Positions 1 through 12,019 of a stretch of 64,000 nucleotides of DNA are shown here, piece by piece. Position numbers and translations under genes: made by a program. The notes under the pieces are model-generated. The model had not been told where the DNA came from and searched no databases. It saw nothing but the letters and a program-made list of their open reading frames with translations. The stretch is from Oryzias latipes (taxonomy: Eukaryota > Chordata > Actinopteri > Beloniformes > Adrianichthyidae): the NCBI RefSeq assembly GCF_002234675.1, contig NC_019875.2:26524318-26588317 (forward strand), read 5' to 3'. How positions within the stretch are numbered: position 1 is the first letter of the stretch; each line of letters begins with the position of its first letter.

Positions 1-3000
1 AAACTTAAACAAGAACTTTCAAAAAAGACACAAAATGCATGCTTTTCACGGCATGGACAGACAGACATGAAGAAACAGGCAGAGTGAAACCATCATGAAG
101 AAACGCTCCATAAGCTTTCTGATGATGACTAAGAACATGTACATGTTTGTGCAAAACCACAATGTGCCGGTTAAACACTGTGACACTGGAATAGTAGTTT
201 CAAAACATAGCTGTCAAAATACAACTATTAGGGACTGACAAAACATTTTCAGGTGGGGCGCATTTTTAAACGGTTTTCATAAATCACATGGAGAAAAAAA
301 AGGAAAGGTGCAATTGAGCCCCTAACTCAGAGGTTACCCACCTTAAATGTCAAGATTCTTGAGCCAAATTTTGGAAGATCTGAGGACACCCAGAGCTTTG
401 CACACAAAAGCATGACCGGCTTTCAGTCAACATCTTCACAGATCATTTTTACATATGAAACCGCTGTTTACATGACTGAGATGTTTTGCAAAGTGGAAAT
501 AGTTTCTACACACATTTAAAGGTTAATCTATTAGGAAATTGTGCTCTAAAATACTGACCGAACCACATTGCTGTGATGATATGTACTGTATGCATGCGTT
601 GATATGTTATGCATTTTCTTGTTTTTCCTTAATGTTGGGAACATGTTTGTTATAACCAGTCATGTTCTTCTTGCATGTGCATGATGTTTCAACGATGTGT
701 GCTCAAATATGGAAAAGAGTTATTTCTCCTATCAAATAAAAGAGTTTAGGATCATTTTCCTTTTTGGTTAACGCCCATTATGCAACAAAAAGCTCTTAAA
801 AAATGTACCTGTAAAGTCCATGTCCTTGTGTCATTTTTTTCACATGATTGCCCTCTTTGTAAAATCTGCAAACACATTACCTCCACTGATAAACAGTAAA
901 AAGGTATTTGGATTTCATGACTGTGTTTTGTCTCACAAGTTCAGACAATGACTGTTGAGCTTCGGTGTATTGTTTCCTCACATATCTCTCCGTAGACTCA
1001 GCAACAGCGATGCAGATTTAATGCAAAAGTGTGAAGCTATCAGCTTTTTAATCTCTCACAGTTTATCCGAGGTTGAAAACCACACCTTAGCTCCTTCTTG
1101 CCACATGGGCAGAAACGTGATTTTTGTTTTAGCACTATATTTAGAAGGAGATATATTTGACTATTCAATTTGATTTTTTATGTGTGTGCAATTAGAAATA
1201 CATCTTTAAAAGTTTAACTAATGCAGCACTTATCTTCACCTTGATGGAGGACCTAATGATCTAGCTTGGGTTTAGAAAGTTGCTTTGTCATATTTGTTGG
1301 AATTTTACCTCAAGTAATTGTAAAATACTTTATATTTCCTTTTTTAAAGGTACTAAATTTTTGAATTTCTTTTCAGTAATTGTAAATATCTAACTCTTTG
1401 AACAGGTAAAAAAAAACAACAACATTTTTTAGTTTCTCTGAGCATAGTGTTTTTGTTTGACCCATCAGAACTCATGGTAACATCAGTGAAAGAGAAAAAC
1501 ATCAGAAATGTGTTCTGTGGTCCACCTAATTAGTGGTACATCTCTCTTAATACCCAAGCTAATATTTCAGCTAAACATGTAGTCACGGTGCTCCAATTAA
1601 CTATACTGTGTTCATTAAAACCCAAATCTCCATTCTTTTGGATGCAATGCAGGTCATAAGAGGTCAAGGAAAAATGGCTTTGGGTTCTTTTAGGTTAACT
1701 TACACAAATTTTTGGTCAGTTTTTACAACTACTTTGGTTATTTTTCTAACATCACGTTATTCAAAATTACTTGAAAATGATCTTTTAGCCAGTCAGTTCC
1801 TTCATGTAGTTTTTTCGTCTTTATTATTTTGATAGAAATAAAATGTAAACATTCTAAAAGGTTATCAGATTTTTCTGAAAGCTATGTCTGTCTAACCTTG
1901 GCCCTGTCAGCGATCATACTTTTGTTTTTCACATGACTACAAGTCTGACTATGCAAATATCAGTGTCCTCACCCGCCAAAACTAACGTCAGAGCTACTGC
2001 ACTAAACCTTTTTATTTGAAATCTTAAAATCAGCTTGTATTGTGACAGATGGAATTTTTATGGCTTGGTTGAAGGTGTTGTTGTTTTATTGTTCAATCAA
2101 AACTATATTTCATTCTGTGGATTTACACCAGTCGCTTGCCAAAACTGAACCTGTCAGATAAGACAGGTTTTATTTTAAGTGTCTGCAAAGAGGCGGCTTG
2201 TAGTTGCTTATTGTTTCCAAGGTGCCTAGAAACTTCATAACACTTGTGTAAATCAGACTGAGCAACTGAGGGAAACAGAGCTGCAAGGTCTTTAAATAAA
2301 TTCAATTAAAACATCTACAAAAATGTCTATAAAGTAAATGTTTAGGGTAGAAGAGCATTCATTATTAGTGGTTTTAGTTTTTTAACTTAAAATGTATACT
2401 ACATAGTTTTATCATTAAAAAGATTTAATATCTTTTTTGTTTTGTAATCTTTTGGATTAAATTGAAATGTAAAAGTGTTACAAGAAGACATCAAGATCAC
2501 ATTTGCATACTTAAAGAGGATTTAAAAATAACAAGGATCTTAAAAAATATATTAATAACAATAATTACGAGGCCGTAGCACAAAACGTAGTCTGTAATTA
2601 GAAAAAATGCCAGTGTGTGCAGAAAAATAGGCTGTGACCTCTATACAAGCTGCTGCTTGAAGTGAAATAACGAATATGTTTAATTTGGACTCTTTGTCAC
2701 TGTGTGGTTTGCTTACACAAATACTCCTAAAGGGAAACTATTCACAACAGTGACTTCAGCCCAGCTTTGTTATCACATACAGCACAAACAGATCATTACT
2801 GGAAAATCAGAGCAGCCACACCAGAGCAAACACCTCAAAATAATAGGTTGCATAAACAAAGGTGAATATTTTTGGTGAAAATATCTCCATGCTATGAAAA
2901 AAAACTTTTTTTTTCCAAGTTAAAAATGAATATTTTTAATGATGCAACAAACTGCCATGTGTGTGTTCATATTGTGAAATTTTGACAGATATCTGAAGTT

Positions 3001-3325
3001 TTTTCTTTGGTATAAAGACCTTTCGTGGGGGTACCAAAAAAAATCCTCCCGGAACTTTTATTATGGAAATACACGCCCTCTGGCGTCTCAGGTAAAACAG
3101 CTTCAGGTGAAAACCACGTCAGGTGTCACGTCTGTCACAGATTAAACTACTTTGCAGAGTTAATGGGTGGAAATAAATACTATTACTTGTAAATGGGAAT
3201 TTCAATTGATGGTTATTTGCCTCTTTTGTGTTTTATCCAGATAAGTTCTCGCTCTGTAAAGATGTTTTGTCCTCTTTTGAAATCACTTCTGGCCCCTCCC
3301 GTTGGGCTGGTCGTGAGGTGAGCTG
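1..3325. other. upstream intergenic DNA, no gene seen
   Basis: AT-rich sequence without a supportable coding region. The open frames here are short, show no family resemblance and have no splice context. The last few hundred bases before foxq1 become less AT-rich and probably hold its proximal promoter. In the human cluster the next gene on this side is HUS1B/EXOC2, but no exon of either is recognisable here. Confidence 0.6.
3074..3087 (-). promoter_or_regulatory. CTCF-like motif upstream of foxq1
   Basis: Read on the - strand the bases are GACGCCAGAGGGCG, close to the core CCAGAGGGCG form of the vertebrate CTCF site. It lies about 430 bp before the foxq1 start codon. Motif match by eye only; occupancy is inferred. 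Confidence 0.35.
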
Positions 3326-3333
3326 GATAAAAG
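3326..3333 (+). promoter_or_regulatory. foxq1: TATA-like box of foxq1
   Basis: GATAAAAG lies about 180 bp before the chosen foxq1 ATG, which would put the transcription start near 3355-3365 and give a 5' UTR of about 150 nt. No better TATA-like sequence was seen between here and the ATG. The transcription start is inferred. Confidence 0.4.
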
Positions 3334-3509
3334 GTGCTGATAGCGCACCGTATAGGTAAGAGGAGCTTCGATGCTGTGACAGGTATGACTGCAGAGGCGC
3401 ACTTCTTTGGAGAGACTCAAAAACACTTCGCGTCCTGACGCACAGAGAGCTTTACGCAAAGGACTCCACAGAGTTGAAGACTGAGCCGTGCTCCCAGATA
3501 GCAGTGAGG

Positions 3510-4286
3510 ATGAAGCTGGAGGTGTTGTGTGGAAACTATTATGATACGAAACACCTGGAAATGTCTTGTGATGCAGAGGGGGCTGCCGTGAGATCTCCTG
3601 TCTGCGCAGAGGAAGAGCTGGGATCCGATGGAGACGTGGCCCACAGCCCCTCACCTGTCACCCCGTGTGGGAGCAGTAAGTCCAAGCCGTACACACGGAG
3701 ACCCAAGCCCCCAATTTCATACATTGCTCTGATCGCCATGGCCATCCGGGACTCTCCTTCTGGACGTCTGACCTTGGCGGACATAAACGACTATCTGATG
3801 AAAAAGTTCCCGTTCTTCAGAGGCAGCTACACCGGCTGGAAGAACTCTGTCCGACACAACCTGTCTCTAAATGACTGTTTTCTCAAAGTGCTTCGGGACC
3901 CGTCCAGACCCTGGGGAAAGGACAATTACTGGATGCTGAATCCCCAGAGCGAGTACACCTTTGCTGACGGGGTGTTCCGGCGCAGAAGAAAGCGCATCAA
4001 TAAAAGGTTCGGCAGAGAGCAGGAAGTTTCCGCGCGCGCAGAGGAGTCCTCGAGCGTCCACAGAACTGATCCGGGTCCCAAGTTCAGCAGCTCATTTGCT
4101 ATTGACAGCATCCTCAGCAAACCGTTCAAAAGGGACTTGAATGAAGGACACCCCCCTCTCTTTCCCGCCGTCAGCTGGCCTTACTGCCCAGAATTCATGG
4201 CGCGTCATGCACCTGTTCCAGCTCCGTACTTCAGTGCGTCCTGCCATCTTTACCCAAATGCCTACAGCTCTGGGATGATTTCATAG
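3510..4286 (+). CDS. foxq1: Forkhead box protein Q1
   Basis: A 258-residue nuclear winged-helix transcription factor in a single exon, as is usual for FOXQ1. I start it at the ATG of MKLEV, the N-terminus shared with mammalian FOXQ1. The frame is open for 12 more codons upstream but contains no other ATG. The forkhead domain spans about residues 66-162: it opens with KPPISYIAL, has recognition helix [13 protein letters not shown] near 112-124, wing 2 follows, and it closes with a basic RRRRKR run that probably serves as nuclear localisation signal. An eh1-like motif FAIDSIL at about 196-202 fits Groucho/TLE co-repressor binding. The protein is shorter than human FOXQ1 (about 400 residues) because the low-complexity flanks are short, as is typical of fish copies. 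It is first of three tandem forkhead genes on this strand. The a/b teleost paralogue cannot be assigned without a tree. Confidence 0.96.
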   Translation: MKLEVLCGNYYDTKHLEMSCDAEGAAVRSPVCAEEELGSDGDVAHSPSPVTPCGSSKSKPYTRRPKPPISYIALIAMAIRDSPSGRLTLADINDYLMKKFPFFRGSYTGWKNSVRHNLSLNDCFLKVLRDPSRPWGKDNYWMLNPQSEYTFADGVFRRRRKRINKRFGREQEVSARAEESSSVHRTDPGPKFSSSFAIDSILSKPFKRDLNEGHPPLFPAVSWPYCPEFMARHAPVPAPYFSASCHLYPNAYSSGMIS

Positions 4287-4565
4287 ACGGAAGACGCAAC
4301 ATTACTGAAGCAAATTCACAGACTTTTTCAACTTGAATCAGATTTTACTGTGTGTTTTTATTTTTATTTAATTTTTTTTAATCACAGATGGGTCTTTTTT
4401 CTATGAAAAGCTCACATCTCGTCTTTATTTAAAGCAGTTTTTACATTTTCGTTAAAAAGGTTACAGAACACATATTTAAATCTCCTTTTTACTTCATTGA
4501 AGAATCATTTTAGAATGTGCACTTTGTTCTTATTTTATTTTGTTTTTCCTTAAAAGTAACTTTGC

Positions 4566-4571
4566 AATAAA
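4566..4571 (+). terminator. foxq1: poly(A) signal of foxq1
   Basis: AATAAA 280 nt after the stop codon, followed within 20-40 nt by a GT-rich stretch (GTGACTGTGTTTGCTTTTGT), the usual layout of a vertebrate cleavage and polyadenylation site. Confidence 0.75.
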
Positions 4572-5224
4572 AAGTAACGAGCTGTAAATTGTGACTGTGT
4601 TTGCTTTTGTTACTTATGAAAACAAAATGTCCAAGCAGGTGTCCACAAAGAATGAGACTTCCTTGTTTTGACCTTAATCTTCAAAACTGAAAAGCCCTGG
4701 AGCCCTTTCATTGTTTGCATTTGCGGAATTCCCTGTTGTATATATTCCTGATGTGACATTTACATTTCCGTCACTTAAGTCACATCACGTGTGCAGGAAG
4801 TGATGCATCCTGGATGCGCTGAATCCAAATTTACATTAACAAAAGTTCTTTTTAAGTTTCTTAATGCTCAAGGAAATTTATTTTCAACCAATAGTTCATC
4901 CTGACATCCTGGCTTCAAGATGTAGTCCTGAATTTTTTGTATTTTATTGATTCTAATTTTACTGCTTTAAATATAAGGTTAATTTAAAAAAAATCAGGTT
5001 CACGACACTTTCTTTGATTTTTTTTTGTATCTCTTTACAAATGTAATCCTAGTAAGGCGCGCTGTGTGTGGTTTTGGCACGCTCCGATGGGGAAAGGAGC
5101 GATAATCTCAGATAACTAAAACTATCTTTTGATATAGAGCAACCATGTGGCCCATTGTGTTGTGGGATAAATGAGGTTAGGTTGATTTCTTCTGAAAAAA
5201 ATAGTTTTGATTTAAACATTTAAA
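4572..5224. other. foxq1-foxf2 intergenic DNA, first part
   Basis: AT-rich spacer of about 650 bp. No coding region or named repeat was recognised. The full gap from foxq1 stop to foxf2 start is only about 1.8 kb. Confidence 0.5.
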
Positions 5225-5642
5225 CATATCAAAAAGAATTTTGGAGATTGCATGCCAGCTGTCAGGCAAGAGGTCTAGAGAAAGACCAAAGAGGAGGTTC
5301 ATGGATGCAGTGAACGCAGACATGAAGGTAGCTGGTGTGTAAGTTTAGTGTTTCCCAACCCTGGTCCTCGAGTCACACTGACTGGTCCTGCGTGTTTGCC
5401 AGGTTGTTCTGCTTATGCACACCTGATTCAGCTCATCATCAGGCTCTGCAGAAGCATGACTATGACAGTCATCGAAGGCAGGTGTGTTTGAGCAGGGTTA
5501 GATTAAATAAATGCTGGACAGTGTGCCTCGAGGACCAGGGCTAGGAAACAGTTGAGTAAAGGATGCAGAAGACAGGGTTAGATGGAGAAAGCGGATTCGC
5601 TGCGGCGACCCCTGAAGGGAAAACCCGCAATGAAAAGAAGAT
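5225..5642 (+). mobile_element. RTE-type LINE 3' end, split by a MITE
   Basis: Bases 5262-5340 translate to a worn copy of the Gly-Lys-x-Ser-Arg-x-Arg-Pro-Lys-Arg-Arg block found at the C-terminus of RTE-like LINE reverse-transcriptase ORFs (GKRSRERPKRRFMDAVNADM). After the inserted MITE the match resumes with an acidic stretch and the tail GGCGACCCCTGAAGGG typical of these LINE 3' ends in teleosts. It is 5'-truncated, as target-primed insertions usually are, and degenerate, so it is not functional. It ends about 460 bp before the foxf2 start codon. Confidence 0.7.
5350..5549. mobile_element. hAT-like MITE nested in the LINE remnant
   Basis: A 200-bp non-autonomous element with terminal inverted repeats of about 23 bp: GTTTCCCAACCCTGGTCCTC at the left, and its complement with two changes at the right, each running into CTCGAG. 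The flanks AGTTTAGT (5342-5349) and AGTTGAGT (5550-5557) match at 7 of 8 bases, as expected for the 8-bp target duplication of hAT elements. Removing it restores continuity of the RTE tail, which shows the order of insertion. It encodes nothing. Confidence 0.7.
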
Positions 5643-6101
5643 GCGTAAAAGAGTCGTTAAAACGAGAGTACCTCTTAGCCATCGGAAATCGGTTATACAG
5701 GACATATTCATTTATTGTGAGTTCTGAAAGTTACAGGGGATATATTTTTCGTTCGGCTCCTTTGGATGTTCGCCAGATGGGGAGGGAGAGCTCCTTGCCA
5801 ACAGCTTGGAAGGATTTAAGGGATGGGAGGGGGTTTGGTTGAAAGGAACAGACATAATTGAGAACTGAGGTGGTCCAGTTGGATTCGGCCACCTGTATCT
5901 GCGCAAGTTAAGACGGGGAGTGCTGTCTCCCCTCTCGTCTGGGATTACCGCCAGGCATAGACTGCGAGAGGAGAGAGCAGCGCGTGGTCTCATGTCACTG
6001 TTAGAAAGGTGCGCGTCTCCGACGGAAACCGTTATGATAGTGAACGGTAAAATTTCACTTTTAACTCGCAACACCGCTGGAATCTACCAACAAGCGCAAA
6101 A

Positions 6102-7109
6102 ATGACGACCGAGATTCTGCAGCAGCATTTGGATCCGTCGGATCCTGAGCGCTCCAGACCAGCTGAGAGCGCAGCTCTTCTAGATGCTCACCGGGGGATG
6201 GAGAGCGCCCATGACGCAGCAAAAGGAAAACGAGGAAGTTCAGGTATGAGGCGCCCAGAAAAGCCTCCATACTCTTATATTGCTTTGATTGTCATGGCAA
6301 TACAAAGCTCTCCGTCCAAAAGGCTCACGCTGAGTGAGATCTATCAGTACTTGCAGGCCAGATTCCCCTTCTTTAGGGGGGCATATCAAGGATGGAAAAA
6401 TTCCGTTAGACACAATTTGTCCCTGAACGAGTGTTTCATAAAACTTCCCAAAGGACTGGGCAGACCCGGTAAGGGGCATTACTGGACAATCGACCCCGGC
6501 AGCGAGTTCATGTTCGAAGAGGGCTCTTTTCGTCGCAGGCCAAGAGGCTTCCGCAGAAAATGTCAATCTTTCAAGCCTCTGTACAGGATGGTGAATGGCG
6601 TCGGTTTCGGTGCTGCGATGGTGCCGCAGAACTTTGATTTCCAAACCCCCTCTGGCTCACTGGGATGTCATACCAGCTACAGTTTAGACTTGATGGGCAA
6701 CACGGTTCCCAGTGGCTTTGAGGGACTCGGAGGAGGATACCACTGCCAGCATGTGTCCTCAAACTCAGGGTCAAACTACATGGCTGCGTGTCAGGCGGTC
6801 TCCAACTCAGACTATGGTCCGGACTACAGCAGCAGCCCCCAGCAGTCCTCCCCAGCGCTGGACGGCCAGTCGTCGTATGCAAACGCAGCCTCTCAGTGGA
6901 GCACACCGGGACTGTCCTCATACATCAAACAAGCACCTCTGGTTCCGAGCAGCCCAGACGCCGGGGCCGTGCACGCGAGCGGGTCAGGTTCCTCTTTGGA
7001 GCAGAGCTATCTGCACCATCACGCACGAGATTCATATGAAAGCACAGGTACATCGTTTGGATTTCAATCAATATTTCTGATTAACAAAGCAAATACTTCA
7101 GTTTTTAAA

Positions 7110-7154
<45 letters not shown>

Positions 7155-7997
7155 CGAATTTATCACATACGGGATCAATTAATAAACCAAAGACCCAAAA
7201 ATGGTTGTTAACTTGCATTTGATGAAAATGAGAAGGAAAAAAAACACTTCTCCAAAGTCCACCTCTAATATTTCAACCAAGAAATTAAAAAAATCATGTA
7301 ATAATGCAATGACAATAGCTATTTATATTTGTTATATGAATTTATGGTGTGGACATAAGAAACAACCATCTTACTTAAGGACGTAAAGCTTAAGGTCACA
7401 ACTCTGAAGACATTAATTTAAGATCCTTTAATACTGATTTAAAACAGTTTTTATTTGTCCGCATTTTACATTTTTTATTCTGTGCTTTTTTAACCGTTTT
7501 CTTCCGAGAAGAAATATTTGCTAAAAAAGCTCTGCACATTTCTCAAAATACAATCCATGGTTCACGTGACAAATGCAAATAAAAATTTGATTCAGATTTT
7601 TAATATGTTTAATTTAGTTTTGTTTGAATATAATTATTCCAAAAATAAGTTTCTTGTCATTCATTCTGCATTGAAAGAAAAATATGTTGTCTTTTCATCC
7701 CAGTCAATTCATTGAATATTATAGTATGTTGCTTAAAAAAAACTTCAACTTCCTCATTAATTAAAATATATTTGTATATTTTTTGTCGGTTTTTGCTTTG
7801 TGTCTTTTTCAGTGGGATTGTCCCGATATTCCAGCCACGCCACTGCTCCTGCGCGCGACAAGGAGTTAGTTTTCAACCTGAATGGGATCACCTCTCTTCA
7901 TCCCGGCACTGCAGGACCATATTATCACCAACTTTATCATCATCACCATCATCAGCACCAAAGCGTGTATCACGATGTGAAGCCTTGCGTCATGTGA
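6102..7997 (+). CDS. foxf2: Forkhead box protein F2 (exons 6102..7047 and 7813..7997)
   Basis: A two-exon gene encoding about 376 residues. The start is the ATG opening MTTEIL. The forkhead domain covers about residues 52-150: it opens [16 protein letters not shown], has recognition helix [13 protein letters not shown] near 100-112, and ends in the basic stretch [11 protein letters not shown] Ser/Gly/Tyr-rich activation region follows. Exon 1 ends at 7047 before GTACAT and exon 2 begins at 7813 after TTTTTCAG, with one codon base carried across to give a valine; the joined reading [15 protein letters not shown] matches the FoxF pattern. Exon 2 encodes a His-rich stretch and the conserved FoxF terminus DVKPCVM. 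FoxF2 acts in mesenchyme, pericyte and craniofacial development. If the intron is read through, the exon 1 frame runs into a poly-lysine stretch from the intronic poly(A) run, which is an artefact. The a/b teleost paralogue is not assigned. Confidence 0.96.
7048..7812 (+). other. foxf2: foxf2 intron
   Basis: A 765-bp GT-AG intron at the position typical of FoxF genes, near the 3' end of the coding sequence. It is AT-rich and contains the 38-bp poly(A) run at 7113-7150. The acceptor is preceded by a T-rich tract (TTTTTGTCGGTTTTTGC then GTCTTTTTCAG). Open frames inside it are spurious. Confidence 0.9.
7113..7150 (+). repeat. 38-bp poly(A) run in the foxf2 intron
   Basis: An uninterrupted run of A about 65 bp after the splice donor. 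No retroposed sequence was recognised directly upstream, so it is either an expanded homopolymer or the remnant tail of an unrecognised insertion. The length may be affected by sequencing or assembly error. Confidence 0.9.
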
Positions 7998-8216
7998 CAG
8001 GGGCAAACACAAGCCAACGCCAACAGACTCTTTCCCCGTGTGCGCAGTAATGAATGCAAACCTGCTTCCGGTTGGATAACGTGGGAAAGTTTCACAAGGA
8101 CTTCATGTAAAAGCAAAACCCTGTCAATGTGTACTTTTGGTTTTACTGTCTTTGGTTCCGGTTTGTCAGAAACACTTGTAATTAATGAGATTGAAGTTTT
8201 TAATGCTATGTCGGAA

Positions 8217-8222
8217 AATAAA
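8217..8222 (+). terminator. foxf2: poly(A) signal of foxf2
   Basis: AATAAA 220 nt after the foxf2 stop codon, followed by a T-rich downstream element near 8239-8252. This gives a short 3' UTR of roughly 240 nt. Confidence 0.7.
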
Positions 8223-8625
8223 CATTTCCTTATTCAGCTGTTGTTTTTTTCTCTTCAGAATCAAACAATGATGTAATCACTCTCGGCTTTTTTAGAGATA
8301 TATTAAAATAGTTTAGATTAGACACTCTTACTAATTCATTTTTTATCGTTTTGAAGTCAATATTTATTTTATTGATGTTTTAATTGCAAAATATATAAAT
8401 ACAGGAATATTTAACATGTTAAAATATCCTTTCAATAGAGACTGTCATGGATTTTTATTTTTATTTCTACACTTTATATTAAAAACCATCACATGTTTTA
8501 TAGCACAAAAGAATTTCATTGAGTTTCAGCTGCTCCTTTAACTTGGTTCGCGACTTGTTTGAGCATTTTTTAATCCTAGCGATCAGAACTCAGCAGGTTT
8601 GACGTTTTTCCGAGTCAATGTTGTA
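8223..8625. other. intergenic DNA after foxf2
   Basis: AT-rich, with no coding region and no recognised repeat. Confidence 0.5.
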
Positions 8626-8642
8626 GTGCCATCTAGCGGCAC
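8626..8642 (-). promoter_or_regulatory. CTCF-like motif between foxf2 and foxc1 (points left)
   Basis: On the - strand the sequence is GTGCCGCTAGATGGCAC, which fits the CTCF core CC-x-x-TAG-R-TGGC. It sits in a locally CpG-containing patch (GGCACGCGCGAGC) within otherwise AT-rich DNA. Orientation is opposite to the motif at 13183. By-eye match; binding is inferred. Confidence 0.45.
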
Positions 8643-10741
8643 GCGCGAGCAGCTCGAGATAACGGAATGTTTGAACAGTTGAGTGTCAAGTGATTTAGCC
8701 ATAAACGATACAGAGGACGTTTTCTTTTAAATAAAGTGTAGGGAGGTTACCCCACATGTGTAAAATAAGGCAAAAGTAATTAATAAATATTTTTGCAGTC
8801 ACAGTTTTATACTCAATAGCTCAGTCCTGTCTTTGCTGTCCATGGTCCTGAAAAAAGTACATCTTTTCTTTAGTACCTGCTAACATTTTAGCTCTGAAAG
8901 GTTACATAGTTTGATTGCATGTTCCTTATTTCTGGTTGTCAAAATCACTTTTACTGGATGGAACAAAAAGCAAAAAACAAATCTCAGGTGTGGTTTTGCT
9001 CTGCTGCATGCTTCTCAGCTGTCTTTGATTAGCCTGTCACACAAATCAGTCACATCTTTGAATCTGTTCATTCTTGTCAATCAACTGTAGCAAATATGGA
9101 AGTGTGGTGGATGTTTCTGTCCCTGAAACGACAGGTTTGTCCTTTCCATCATGAATCACTTCTTTTAGAGGGGTTGGCTTAGGTCCTTCATTTTCTTTTG
9201 GTCTATCCATGAAAGGAGGAAAAAAAAAACACACAAGATTTCCATTTCAACACAAATTTACTTTCTTTAAAAAAATACATCAAGAGTTTTAATAATTGCT
9301 TTCCTTTGGTCGTCACTCTTCAAGGTTGAAAATTTACAGAAGTAAAAGAAATACAGTATGATATAAAACATTTTTGTTACTGGATCTGGTTCCTTATGGC
9401 GCAAACATGGTGAATGGGAAATTACATACTCTTATAAAATAATTTTAATCTTCTTTGAGGGCCCAAAGCGCTTTACAGTCACATTCCTTCATCAACACAC
9501 ACATTCACACACACTGATGGCGGCTTAGTTGCCAAACACTGGCCCCAATTTTCAATTTAACAGGTCACTCCATTTACCTATTTGTAATTACAACAACAAC
9601 AATGACAATAATAATAATAATAATAAATCTACTTTTCAGCTCTTCGAACTGCTTCTCCTCAGGAAACCCAAATCCACTCACAGTAGTTTCCTGATGAGCT
9701 CTCATAAAGGCCAAGTCTTCCAAGGGCTGCCATTCAAGAAAAGATAACACCATACTGGTCCCATTGGGGAAATGTCATTGTCTCAGCAGCATATTGGAGA
9801 ACTTTAAAGTTTAGTTCAACAATGAAGACAGGTCTTGAGGTGTTTTGCTTCTTGCAAAATGTACAAAATATACTGTAAAATAAATAACATGAAAAAAGTG
9901 TTTAGAAATACACAGACTTTGAAAAGAAGTGAGACATAGGGATTGTATAAAGAGTTGTGGAGTTTAACAGGCATGAGAATAAATTACTTGTGAAATCTTT
10001 AACTCTATCCCAGAGGAGCTCCAGTCTACAGATACTGTTGGACCTCCACTGTCAAGTTTTGGCCAGCTTCCTCCTCCAACATACTTCTCCTTCCACAGTG
10101 TCTTGTCCCAGAGTCGGCCCTCCTGACCAACTTGTTTAACTTGCAACAGTTAAAGAAAATTGGAGCATTTAAACAGTAACAAAAACACATAAAAATTATT
10201 CAAACCTGAAAAATAAAAATATTTCACAGAAACATTTACACATTTTCTGATGAACAAACATCTCACAGGTGTAATCAATCTTCTAATCACTTTCAAGTGT
10301 GTTCACCAATCCTCTTTTCAGTGTTATCACTTATACTGTGAGAAATGGTTTTGGGTTTTTTTGTGCACTTTCATAGTGGACAGTGAAGGTACCCAGCTGA
10401 AATAATTCTGCAGCATCGATACTGTGAAATAAATGTGTGGGGGATGAGAGGTTGGAAGTCTGCAGCCTCTGACCCGCCAGGCCACAGAGAGGTGAGCACA
10501 AGGGTGAGTAAAGCAGACTTCATTTGTATGAGTGTGCACGCGACAGGCAGTTTAGGTGTGGGTTTAGTCCAGCATCAGTGTCAGACCGTGCTCCAACTCC
10601 GATGTTGGATTTTACGTTTAGTCTTTTAAACCTAGTACCGGACATTCATGGATATGCTCATCACCTCTGTAAAAAAAACTCATATTACAGCAGCTTTTAC
10701 AGCTGAAGCAGCGTGGTGTTAGAAGAAAGATGGCTCTGGAG
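8643..10741. other. foxf2-foxc1 intergenic DNA with minor repeats
   Basis: No gene seen. Around 9455-9560 there is a fragment of a dispersed teleost repeat recognisable by GCGCTTTACAGTCACATTC and CACACATTCACACACAC. A short (AAT)n run lies near 9607-9626. The rest is AT-rich and featureless to the eye. Confidence 0.5.
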
Positions 10742-11740
10742 CCCCTTAATTCAATTCAATTCAATTCAATTTTATTTAAATAGCCCAAATTCACAACAAC
10801 AGTCATCACAGTGGGCTTCGCACTGGTAATTTTAAGGTAAACATAAAATAGAAAGGATTATAAATGCATAGAATTGAATAGGATAATCCTAAAACTTTAA
10901 CTAAACAGACTAAACTAAACTGGCATCCCTGCCCTTAGACCCTCCTTCCCAGTAAGGAAAAACTAAAAAATAAAAACGGAATCCGGAAAAAAACGAAGAA
11001 ACCTCAGGTGCCAACATGAAGGAGGGATTCTTCCCAAGGACGAACAGGCGGTGTACCAGAACTCTTAGAGAAGAATTAGCTTATCTAACTCCACAACTAC
11101 ATATTTAAAGTCCAGCAAATGATCTTCATCCAGATGAAGTTGGGGGAAGGCTGGTGGCACGAGACGAGCCGGAGACAGGATCCACAGCCAAGTGTAGGAG
11201 CAGTAGTAGAGGCAAGCCAGAGACGAGGTACACGGTCAGGTACAGGAGCACGGATGAGCCAAATGAAATCTGGAAGCACTCCCACTCGCCAGGAAGGGAG
11301 AGGGAAAGAGGGACAGTACATGAATCGCACTGCACCAAACAGAGGCATGGAGTCTACTAAATGATGAATAATAATCAAGAATAGAGAAGAGAAGGAGAGT
11401 AGAAGTAGATGACAAAAGAGGACAGAACCCCAGTGCTCCATAGTTTCCCCAGCTTCAAACTTCTAGCAGCCTAGTGACAGCTTTATTGTTATTGTTAAGT
11501 TTAATTTCAAAAGAGTAACAGAAAGGTAAATAATCTCTGAATACTAACTAGTCTGACAATAAGCCTGTCCAAAGAGGAATGTTTTAAGTCTAACTTTGAA
11601 TTTATAAACTGTGTCGGCCTCTCTTACATGAGCTGGGAGTTTATTCCATAAAACAGGGGCTTGGTGTCTGAAGGCTCTACTCCAACTATGCTTTTATAAA
11701 TTCTAGGAACCACAAGCAGTCCTGCATTTTGGGAGCGAGT
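10742..11740. mobile_element. teleost dispersed repeat, about 1 kb
   Basis: It begins with an (ATTCA)n run followed by ATTTTATTTAAATAGCCCAA and GTGGGCTTCGCACTGG, and further in has CCTTCCCAGTAAGGAAAAAC and, near 11700, TTCTAGGAACCACAAGCAG. I recognise these blocks as a common interspersed family in fish genomes but cannot name its class with certainty. The frames that cross it (11097-11441 - and 11119-11364 +) have no known domain. No terminal repeats or target duplication were located. Confidence 0.55.
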
Positions 11741-12019
11741 TTTTTAGTTCTTAAACTGAAACTGCAACCATTCCTACTTGCTGTGTTCTGTTACCGGAAG
11801 TTATTGTAAAAATAACAGAAAATGTTTGGCTCATTGATCCACAGACTATCCCATACTCCAAAAAAGAAGATTGAAACTGATCTCTTCTGCATTCAAAAAC
11901 TGGTTCTTTACATTCCTTACAGCTGAGATATTTTGTTTGCAGTGCTTGACTTAACTCGGACAGTTTTTGGTTCTTTACATTGTTAGGAAATTGCAGCTGG
12001 ATCACTCACTTTAAGTGCA

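Noticed and set aside
3474-3509. Upstream extension of foxq1 by 12 codons
   Set aside because: It begins with TTG, and the conserved FOXQ1 N-terminus MKLEV starts at the ATG at 3510.
3283-3654. 123-codon frame on the - strand over the foxq1 start
   Set aside because: It is antisense to foxq1, has no domain and arises from the GC-richer coding sequence.
7048-7211. Readthrough of foxf2 exon 1 into poly-lysine
   Set aside because: It reads intronic poly(A). A good GT donor and AG acceptor restore the conserved FoxF C-terminus.
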